From the NCBI GenBank assembly GCA_023438245.1, contig JAEXRD010000143.1, forward strand, positions 1-13,900: a stretch of DNA of 13,900 nucleotides, read 5' to 3'. Shown here in pieces: positions 6,457-12,238 of this stretch. The notes below the pieces were generated by a model, which had not been told where the DNA came from, did no database searches, and saw only the letters and a list, made by a program, of their open reading frames with translations. This DNA comes from Pseudomonadota bacterium (lineage in GTDB: Bacteria > Desulfobacterota > Desulfovibrionia > Desulfovibrionales > Desulfovibrionaceae). Position 1 is the stretch's first letter, and each line of letters starts with the position of its first letter. A program made the translations under genes and the position numbers.

Positions 6457-8358
6457 ATGAGCGAAATTCTCCCGCAGTCGGCGCTCTCCGGCATCGCCAA
6501 GCCGTCCGACGTCTCCGCCCTGGGGCCGCAGGAGCTGGCCGCGCTGGCCGAAGACCTCCGCCGCGTCATCATCGAGCGCTGTTCCGCCACGGGCGGCCAC
6601 CTGGCCCCGTCGCTGGGCGTGGTGGAGCTGACCCTGGCGCTGTTCAAGGCCTTCAATTTCGAGCGCGACAAGCTCATCTGGGACGTGGGCCACCAGGCCT
6701 ACGCCCACAAGCTGCTCACGGGCCGGGCCGGGCGCTTCCACACCCTGCGCCAGCTGGACGGCGTGAGCGGCTTCCCGCGCATGGCCGAGAGCCCCTTTGA
6801 CCACTTCGGCGTGGGCCATTCGAGCACCTCCATCTCTGCGGCCCTGGGCATGGCCCTGGCCCGCGACCTGGGCGGCGAGAAGCACGAGGTGGTCAGCGTC
6901 ATCGGCGACGGCTCCATGACCGCCGGGCTGGCCTACGAGGGCCTGAACCAGGCCGGATACATGGGCAGGCGCATGGTGGTGGTGCTCAACGACAACGAGA
7001 TGAGCATCTCCAAGAACGTGGGCGCGCTCTCGCGGTTCCTGTCGCGCAAGCTTTCCCAGCCCGCGCCGCAGCGCTTCAAGCGCGGGTTCGAGGCCTGGCT
7101 GCAGGGCATTCCGCGCATCGGCCAGGACCTGGCCACCTTCGCCCGCCGCAGCGAGGACTCGCTCAAGAGCTTCTTCACCCCGGGCATGCTCTTCGAGGCC
7201 TTCCGCTTCACCTACGTCGGGCCCATCGACGGCCACGACATCCCGGCCCTGGTGGACGTGTTCGAGCAGACCAAGGGCATGGACCGCCCGGTGCTGGTGC
7301 ACGTGCTGACCAAGAAGGGCATGGGCTACAAGCCCGCGGAGACCAACCCCACCTATTTCCACGGCGTGGGCGGGTTCGAGCCGGAGACCGGCCTGGCCGT
7401 GAGCAAGCCCGGCGGCCAGCTCTCCTACACCGACGTGCTGGGCCAGAGCCTGTGCCGCGAGGCCGACGAGGACGGGCGCGTGGTGGCCATCACCGCCGCC
7501 ATGCCCGAGGGCACGGGCACGGACTGCTTCCGCGCGCGGCACCCGGAGCGCTTCGTGGACGTGGGCATCTGCGAGCCGCACGCCGTGACCTTCGCCGCCG
7601 GTCTGGCCACCCAGGGCAAGCTGCCCGCGGTGTGCATCTACTCCACCTTTCTGCAGCGCTCCTATGACCAGATCGTCCACGACGTGTGCCTGCAGAACCT
7701 GCCGGTGAAGTTCTTCCTGGACCGCGCCGGGCTGGTGGGCGAGGACGGCGCCACCCACCACGGGGTGTACGACATCGCCTACCTGCGCCACATTCCGAAC
7801 CTGACCTTCATGGCCCCGGCGGACGAGGCCGAGCTGTCCTGCATGGTGCACACGGCCTTCGCCACGCCAGGGCCCGTGGCCGTGCGCTACCCGCGCGGCG
7901 TGGGCGTGGGGGCCGAGCCCTCGCCCGAGCCCGCTTGCATCCCCTTCGGCCAGGGCGTGATGCTGCGCGAGGGGCGCGACGTGCTGGTCATCGCCCTGGG
8001 GTCACGGGTGTACCCGGCCCTGGAGAGCGCGCAGCAGCTGGAGGAGGAGGCCGGAATTTCCGTGGCGGTGTTCAATGCCCGGTTCATCAAGCCCCTGCCC
8101 GAGGAGCAGATCCTGGAGCTGGTGGCGCGCTTCGACAGCATCGTCACCGCCGAGGAGGGCTGCCTGGCCGGGGGCTTCGGCTCCGCCGTGCTGGAGCTCT
8201 TGGCCGACCGGGGAGTGCTCGGCGGCAAGAAGGTGGTGCGCGTGGGCGTGCCCGACGCCTTCATCGAGCACGGCAAGCCCAAGGAGCTGCGCGCCATCGC
8301 GGGCATCGACACCGCGGGGCTCAAGAAGGCGATGAAAGAGGCGGCGGGAAAGGCCTAG
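6457..8358 (+). CDS. dxs: 1-deoxy-D-xylulose-5-phosphate synthase
   Basis: A 633-residue DXS (E. coli 620). This thiamine-diphosphate enzyme joins pyruvate and glyceraldehyde 3-phosphate, the entry and flux-controlling step of the MEP isoprenoid pathway. Seen: GGHLAPSLGVVELT (46-59), WDVGHQAYAHK (75-85), the ThDP/Mg motif GDGSMTAGLAYE to NDNEMSIS (150-184), a pyrimidine-binding region, and DRAGLVGEDGATHHG in the second domain. The catalytic glutamate is Glu373, but the next residue is Pro (ICEPHAVTF) where DXS and transketolase relatives normally have Gln. The ATG has GAGGA 8 bases upstream. ispA precedes it by 31 bases, so C5-unit supply and chain elongation are co-expressed. The stop codon shares CTAG with the opposing gene, leaving no room for a separate terminator. 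Confidence 0.96.
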   Translation: MSEILPQSALSGIAKPSDVSALGPQELAALAEDLRRVIIERCSATGGHLAPSLGVVELTLALFKAFNFERDKLIWDVGHQAYAHKLLTGRAGRFHTLRQLDGVSGFPRMAESPFDHFGVGHSSTSISAALGMALARDLGGEKHEVVSVIGDGSMTAGLAYEGLNQAGYMGRRMVVVLNDNEMSISKNVGALSRFLSRKLSQPAPQRFKRGFEAWLQGIPRIGQDLATFARRSEDSLKSFFTPGMLFEAFRFTYVGPIDGHDIPALVDVFEQTKGMDRPVLVHVLTKKGMGYKPAETNPTYFHGVGGFEPETGLAVSKPGGQLSYTDVLGQSLCREADEDGRVVAITAAMPEGTGTDCFRARHPERFVDVGICEPHAVTFAAGLATQGKLPAVCIYSTFLQRSYDQIVHDVCLQNLPVKFFLDRAGLVGEDGATHHGVYDIAYLRHIPNLTFMAPADEAELSCMVHTAFATPGPVAVRYPRGVGVGAEPSPEPACIPFGQGVMLREGRDVLVIALGSRVYPALESAQQLEEEAGISVAVFNARFIKPLPEEQILELVARFDSIVTAEEGCLAGGFGSAVLELLADRGVLGGKKVVRVGVPDAFIEHGKPKELRAIAGIDTAGLKKAMKEAAGKA

Positions 8359-9107
8359 AAGTAGCCCAAACTCCGGAGCGTCTCCATCTGGCGCTCCTTG
8401 TCCGCGTCGCGGCCGCAGCGTTCGCAGCCGTCGCCGTGCTCGCCCCCGGCCAGCGCGGTGCAGGGCATGCACGACAGCGAACGGTAGCCCTGGTGGTACA
8501 GCGGGCAGTAGGGCAGGCCCTGGCCGGTTATGAACGCCCACACGTCCAGCTCGGTCCAGTCCAGCAGCGGGTTCACCTGCCAGTGGGCGGGCATCAGCTC
8601 CGTTTCCGGGCGCTGCTCGGCATAGGGCAGGTTCCGGCGGGCCGGGTTCTCGTCGCGCCGGATGCCGGTGATGAGCGCGTGCGCGCCCATGCCCCGCAGG
8701 GCCGCGCCCAGCGGCGCGATCTTGAGATCGCGGCAGCAGGCCAGCCTGTCCACGCCCACGGGGTAGCCGTCCAGGCTCACGCCGGGCCTGGCCAGGATCA
8801 GTTCCACCCCCCATTTGTCGGCCAGTTCGTCGCGGAAGGCCGCGACCTCCGGGAACTTGAACCCGGTGTCGATGCTTACGGCCCGGAGCGGCCCGCACCC
8901 GCAGGCGCTGAGCGCCGCGCGCCACAGGTGCAGCGCGATGGTGGAGTCCTTGCCGCCGGTGAAGGCCACCACGGTCTGCTCCGGCGGCAGCCCGGGCACG
9001 GTCAGCAGGGCGTCCAGCACCAGGCGGGCGCGCGCGATCTTTTCGTCCAGGGGCGAGCCGGGCGGCAGGGGCGAAAGCGAGGCCAGGGCGGGAAGGGCTT
9101 GGTACAC
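8355..9107 (-). CDS. APS/PAPS reductase-like protein (PP-loop family) with Fe-S cysteine pattern
   Basis: A 250-residue member of the PAPS reductase/CysD adenylyl-binding PP-loop family. Motifs in order: FTGGKDST (49-56) for the PP-loop, IDTGFKFPE (79-87), GIRRDENPAR (148-157), DWTELDVWAFI (183-193) and YRSLSCMPCT (208-217). The Cys124-Cys125 pair and Cys213-x2-Cys216 reproduce the CC...CxxC ligand pattern of [4Fe-4S] APS reductases. The C-terminal catalytic ECGLH-type motif of those enzymes is not present; instead there is GCERCG (227-232), a second CxxC. It could be an assimilatory APS reductase variant or a repurposed PP-loop enzyme. GTG is taken as the start, with GGAG (8-11 bases) upstream. 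The gene converges on dxs, sharing its stop palindrome, and diverges from the FMN protein gene. Confidence 0.8.
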   Translation of the reverse strand: MYQALPALASLSPLPPGSPLDEKIARARLVLDALLTVPGLPPEQTVVAFTGGKDSTIALHLWRAALSACGCGPLRAVSIDTGFKFPEVAAFRDELADKWGVELILARPGVSLDGYPVGVDRLACCRDLKIAPLGAALRGMGAHALITGIRRDENPARRNLPYAEQRPETELMPAHWQVNPLLDWTELDVWAFITGQGLPYCPLYHQGYRSLSCMPCTALAGGEHGDGCERCGRDADKERQMETLRSLGYF

Positions 9108-9134
9108 GGCGTTGCTCCATGCGAGGTTGGCGGC

Positions 9135-9163
9135 TTGCCGGGTCGGCGGCGGCGGGGTACACT
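9135..9163 (+). promoter_or_regulatory. Candidate sigma70-type promoter for the FMN-binding protein gene
   Basis: TTGCCG (9135-9140) and TACACT (9158-9163) are separated by exactly 17 bases. Each matches its consensus in four of six positions. Initiation near 9170 leaves a leader of about 20 bases carrying the ribosome binding site. It lies in the 83-base gap between divergent genes. Confidence 0.5.
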
Positions 9164-9190
9164 GTGGGTAGCCGCAGCCGGAGGAGATTC

Positions 9191-9670
9191 ATGCTGAACA
9201 AAATTGAGACGCTTGTAAAGGGGAGCGGCCACCTGGCCCTGGCCACCTGCGCCGATGGGCGGCCGCATGTCTCGCTCATGCGCTTCGCCGTCTCGCCGCA
9301 GGCGCCGGGGGCGGGGGGCGAGTTCTGGCTGGCCACCCTGCGCCGGACGCGCAAGTGGGCGAACCTGCAGGAGAACCCGCGTGCCAGCCTGTTGCTGGAC
9401 GACCGGGGGCTGGCCGTGGGCCAGGCCGGGGCGCCGGGCCTGGCGCTGACGGTGGAGGCCGAGCACCGGCCCTTCGCGGACGCGGCTCAACGGCAGCGGG
9501 CCAGGGCCGGGCTGCTGGCCCGCCACCCCGATCTGGAAGGCTTTCTGGCCCTGCCGGAGGTGGAGGTGGTGCGGCTGGCGGCCCTGCGCTACCAGCTTTT
9601 GACGGGCCTGACGGAAATTTTTGTGTGGGACCCGGAAAAAAATCTTGACGCCCGGCCCTCGATTGACTAG
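9191..9670 (+). CDS. Pyridoxamine 5'-phosphate oxidase-like FMN-binding split-barrel protein
   Basis: A 159-residue protein of the PNPOx-like split-barrel fold. The N-terminal pattern LATCADGRPHVSLMRF (17-32) and the following FWLATLRRTRKWANLQENPRASLLL (45-69) are the usual strand-helix-strand signature of small FMN, heme or F420 binding members. In these the Arg/Lys-Trp/Lys-NL-ENP stretch contacts the cofactor. The true substrate is unknown, and pyridoxine biosynthesis is not implied. The ATG at 9191 is preceded by GGAGGAG (9180-9186), and an in-frame upstream ATG at 9119 would add an unlikely basic stretch. Its last codons overlap the -35 to -10 region of the tRNA promoter downstream. Confidence 0.8.
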   Translation: MLNKIETLVKGSGHLALATCADGRPHVSLMRFAVSPQAPGAGGEFWLATLRRTRKWANLQENPRASLLLDDRGLAVGQAGAPGLALTVEAEHRPFADAAQRQRARAGLLARHPDLEGFLALPEVEVVRLAALRYQLLTGLTEIFVWDPEKNLDARPSID

Positions 9671-9673
9671 TTA
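9645..9673 (+). promoter_or_regulatory. Candidate tRNA-Arg promoter inside the end of the preceding gene
   Basis: TTGACG (9645-9650), a good -35 in the last codons of the FMN protein gene, is followed 17 bases later by TAGTTA (9668-9673). That includes the TAG stop codon and makes a mediocre -10. Initiation near 9680 would leave a few bases before the tRNA 5' end. The CCCGCGC stretch (9681-9687) just before the tRNA is a GC-rich discriminator, typical of stringently controlled stable-RNA promoters. Confidence 0.5.
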
Positions 9674-9687
9674 TTCGCTTCCCGCGC

Positions 9688-9763
9688 GGGCCCGTAGCTC
9701 AGTGGATAGAGCGCCGGACTACGAATCCGTAGGCCGCAAGTTCGAATCTTGCCGGGCCCGCCA
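9688..9763 (+). tRNA. tRNA-Arg (anticodon ACG)
   Basis: A complete 76-base cloverleaf. The acceptor stem GGGCCCG/CGGGCCC has 7 perfect pairs, the D arm GCTC/GAGC, and the T arm GCAAG/CTTGC with loop TTCGAAT. The anticodon loop CTACGAA puts ACG at 9721-9723, so A34 would be edited to inosine by TadA to read CGU, CGC and CGA. The 3' CCA is encoded (9761-9763). The outermost anticodon-stem pair is a C27-U43 mismatch; the other four pairs are good. It is a single gene followed at once by a terminator. Confidence 0.97.
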
Positions 9764-9775
9764 TTAGAAAACAAG

Positions 9776-9814
9776 AAGGGTTGCAGCTGACAAGGCCGCA
9801 ACCCTTTTTGTTTT
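9776..9814 (+). terminator. Two-way intrinsic terminator between tRNA-Arg and the cysteine-cluster gene
   Basis: The stem AAGGGTTGC (9776-9784) with GCAACCCTT (9798-9806) has a 13-base loop. On the plus strand it runs into TTTTTGTTTT and ends the tRNA transcript 13 bases after CCA. On the minus strand the same hairpin is followed by CTTGTTTTC. It can therefore also end the opposing gene, whose stop codon is at 9830. Confidence 0.88.
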
Positions 9815-9829
9815 GCGCGCCCGCAGCGG

Positions 9830-10504
9830 CTACGGGGCCAGGGGCTGGCCGAACAGCGACGCGCCGGTGCTGATGACCTCGGAATTGCCGAAGTCCTGCG
9901 GGGAGGAGATGGTGCTGGTCAGGGTGTGCCGCATGGCCGCCAGGAAGGGCGCGGCGTCCGGCCCGTGCCGCTCCAGCAGGGTCTGCTCCAGGCTCTCGCA
10001 GAGGTAGTGCGCGCAGCGCGGCGACTTGAACAGCCGCAGGGTGCAGCCGTCCTCGGCCAGGCAGGCGCAGAAACCGGGCTTCGGGCTGCGTCCCCTGCCG
10101 AAGTTGTGGGCCGACTCCAGCTTCTGCAACTGCCCGATGACGTGGACCATGTGCAGGGCCAGGGGCGAGCGCTGCGAACTCATGAGGTCGGTGACGTTCA
10201 GGATGACGAAGTGGTCGTGGGTGCAACATCCGGCCGGGGGCCTGGGGCAGTGCCCCGCGCACACCGCGCGAGGCCCGGCCTCCTGGATCGCGTCCATCTG
10301 CCGGACATACAGGGAGTAGGCGATGACCTCCCGGCGCACGGGGGTCTTCAGGGCCGCAAGGTGCCCGCTCAGGCTCTCCACCTGGGCGCATACGCTCTGC
10401 TCGGTGAGGAAGGGGCGGGGGTGGGAGGCCAGGGCCTCCAGGTCGCCGTCCACGGCGGCGTGGCCGTGCTGGCGCAGGGCGCTCAGCCAGTGGTCCATGG
10501 GCAT
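9830..10504 (-). CDS. Cysteine-cluster protein of unknown function
   Basis: I do not recognise this 224-residue protein with certainty. It has ten cysteines in two groups: CxxxCx6CC followed by THDH (about residues 82-98), and GFCACLAEDGCTLRLF then CxxxxC (about 145-169). The second group, with CC before a DL segment and a Cys-x-Leu then Cys-x4-Cys ending, loosely recalls YkgJ-type zinc/iron cysteine-cluster proteins. That suggests a metal or Fe-S site, but the match is remote. No signal peptide or membrane segment is visible. I take ATG 10504 because AGG (about 5 bases upstream) fits it best; GTG 10510 and ATG 10498 are in frame. It stands alone between two terminator-like regions and shares the hairpin at 9776 with the tRNA. 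Confidence 0.75.
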   Translation of the reverse strand: MPMDHWLSALRQHGHAAVDGDLEALASHPRPFLTEQSVCAQVESLSGHLAALKTPVRREVIAYSLYVRQMDAIQEAGPRAVCAGHCPRPPAGCCTHDHFVILNVTDLMSSQRSPLALHMVHVIGQLQKLESAHNFGRGRSPKPGFCACLAEDGCTLRLFKSPRCAHYLCESLEQTLLERHGPDAAPFLAAMRHTLTSTISSPQDFGNSEVISTGASLFGQPLAP

Positions 10505-10570
10505 GCGCACCTGTCCGGTTCGCGGCGCAGCCGGCGGGCGCTGGTGCCAGCCACATGAACCGTTGCCCCG

Positions 10571-10598
10571 ACCCTATCTTCTTGGCCCGGAATGGCAA
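10571..10598 (-). promoter_or_regulatory. Weak candidate promoter for the cysteine-cluster gene
   Basis: On the minus strand TTGCCA (10593-10598) and TAGGGT (10571-10576) are 16 bases apart, placing initiation near 10564, about 60 bases before the gene. The rest of the 270-base gap to the ATPase gene (10505-10774) shows no convincing gene, repeat or T-tailed terminator. Confidence 0.35.
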
Positions 10599-10774
10599 GC
10601 GGAATTGCGCGCCGGTGCTTGCGCGGGATCACCACGGGGGCTTCTGGCCGGCGTTGGCCCGGTGGATGGCCTGGCCCGTGGTCTTTCCGCCATGTTTGAC
10701 GGGAAGCGTGCACCGAGGGCGACGCACCCGCAGGCCGCACCCCTTTCACGTTTGCGCCCGCGACAAATCGGGAA

Positions 10775-12229
10775 TCAGGCCGCCGAACTTCCGCTCCCGG
10801 CGCACAGCACGGCCTGCATGGCGCGCTCCAGCTCCAGCACGCGGAAGGGCACGGGCAGCACGGCGCGCACCCCGGGCAGGGCCTGCCAGGCGGCGCGGCT
10901 GCGTCCGAAGCTCTCGTCCAGCACGATGAGCGGCGCGCCGCGGAGCCTGTCGATGAGCAGGCGCGCGCCCTCGGGCTCGGCCCCGGACAGCACGCACAGC
11001 CGAATCCCGGCAAGGTCCCCGTTGAGTTCCGACAGGCGGCGCGGCAGCACCGGCTCGTGGCCCTGCTCGCGCACGATGTCCGCCACCATGTGGGCCAGGT
11101 CGCGGTCCGGGCAGCGCACCAGCACCTTGCCCGCGCAGGCCTGGGCGAGGGGCGGGACGGCTGGCCGGGCGGGTGCGGTCTCCCCGGCGGGGGCCTGGGC
11201 GGAAAGCCTCGCCAGGGCCAGCATGAGCCGCCGGGCATGGCCCGCGCCCGCCTCGGCGATGCGCCGGAGCGGCTCGGGCGAGCCCTTGAAATTCAGGCGC
11301 TCGAACAGCGCGCGCATGGCCTGGGCCTCGCGCAGGATGTCGCCGCGCGCGTCGGCGGGAAGGCCGACAGGCGCCCTGGCAGGGGACTGGGCGGGGAGGG
11401 ACGCGGCCCCCAGGTTGGCGATGGCGGCGCGCACCGAGGCGTCCCAGAACTCCGCCCCGCTCCTGGCGCGTCCGGCGCTGGCGCTGGCCGCCAGCGAGAG
11501 CTTGCGCGCGGCCTCGGCCATGGCCAGGGCGAAGGGGCAGTCCGGAAAGGCCTCCAGCACCGGGCGCTGGAGCGCGGCGGCGCGGGCCACGCGCGGGTCC
11601 TCCGGCAACGCGCCAAGGTAGGCGCAGTTGAGTCCCAGGTGCTTCTGCGCGGTGTGCTGGATGCGCCGGAACAGCAGCCGGGCCTCCGTTTCGCCAGGGG
11701 ACCGGTTCACCAGCACCAGCGGCGGCCAGGTCAGGCCCCGGCCGTGCAGCACCTTCACCAGGGCGTAGGCATCCGTCAGTGAGGTGATCTCCGGGTTCAC
11801 CACCAGCACCAGCTCCTGCGCCGCCAGGCACAGGCCCAGCACCTGGGGCGAGATGCCCGGCGAATTGTCCACCAGCACGAAATCGTAGCCCGAGAGCAGC
11901 GCGAACTCGCGCGCCAGGCGCTGGCGCTGCGCCCGGTCCAGCTCGGCCATGCGGGCCACGCCGGAGGAGCCGGGCACCAGGTCGATGCCCGTGGCCACGC
12001 CGGTCACGGCCTCGCGCAGGGGCAGGCCCTCGAACAGCACCTGTTCCAGGCCCTTTTCCGGGCGGATGCCCAGCAGCACGTCCACGTTGGACAGGCCCAG
12101 GTCGGCGTCCAGCAGGCACACGCGGCGGCCCTGCCGGGCCAGGGCCCAGGCCAGGTTCAGGGTGACGTTGGTCTTGCCCACGCCGCCCTTGCCGCTGGCG
12201 ATGGCGATGATTCTGGTGGCTGCGGCCAT
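10775..12229 (-). CDS. MinD/ParA-family ATPase with a degenerate receiver-like C-terminal domain
   Basis: A 484-residue protein. Residues 1-245 are a MinD/FlhG/ParA ATPase: deviant Walker A SGKGGVGKT (12-20) with the signature Lys14, A' box LLDADLGLSNVDVLLG (39-54), and switch VDNSPGIS (120-127), where most relatives have DTPAG or DTGAG. A variable linker (about 250-365) follows. Residues 367-475 resemble a response-regulator receiver by strand-helix order (GKVLVRCPDRDL at the start, VLPVPFRVLELERA at the end). The phosphoacceptor Asp is replaced by Ser (around 415) and the KPF lysine by Val460, so it is probably not phosphorylated. Such ATPases position cell machinery on membrane or nucleoid. 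Start ATG 12229 lies 9 bases after the kinase stop, with AGGG upstream, so the two are likely co-translated. Flagellar FlhG is possible, but no flagellar neighbour is seen. Confidence 0.85.
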   Translation of the reverse strand: MAAATRIIAIASGKGGVGKTNVTLNLAWALARQGRRVCLLDADLGLSNVDVLLGIRPEKGLEQVLFEGLPLREAVTGVATGIDLVPGSSGVARMAELDRAQRQRLAREFALLSGYDFVLVDNSPGISPQVLGLCLAAQELVLVVNPEITSLTDAYALVKVLHGRGLTWPPLVLVNRSPGETEARLLFRRIQHTAQKHLGLNCAYLGALPEDPRVARAAALQRPVLEAFPDCPFALAMAEAARKLSLAASASAGRARSGAEFWDASVRAAIANLGAASLPAQSPARAPVGLPADARGDILREAQAMRALFERLNFKGSPEPLRRIAEAGAGHARRLMLALARLSAQAPAGETAPARPAVPPLAQACAGKVLVRCPDRDLAHMVADIVREQGHEPVLPRRLSELNGDLAGIRLCVLSGAEPEGARLLIDRLRGAPLIVLDESFGRSRAAWQALPGVRAVLPVPFRVLELERAMQAVLCAGSGSSAA

Positions 12230-12238
12230 GGTCCGGCC

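Noticed and set aside
5037..6677. Minus-strand open frame of 546 codons across the M23, xseB, ispA and dxs genes
   Set aside because: It is an antisense shadow over four recognisable genes with motifs on the plus strand. High GC makes long false frames common here.
8375..8397. Hairpin GGAGCG/CGCTCC just after the dxs stop, considered as a dxs terminator
   Set aside because: The stem is short, the loop is 11 bases, no T run follows, and it lies inside the coding region of the opposing gene.
9699..10598. Minus-strand open frame of 299 codons overlapping tRNA-Arg
   Set aside because: Its C-terminal end is read from the antisense tRNA, a familiar artefact, and most of it lies over the cysteine-cluster gene in another frame.
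10323..11621. Plus-strand open frame of 432 codons opposite the ATPase gene
   Set aside because: Ser/Ala/Arg-rich composition without any domain; it is opposite a well-supported ATPase with Walker motifs.
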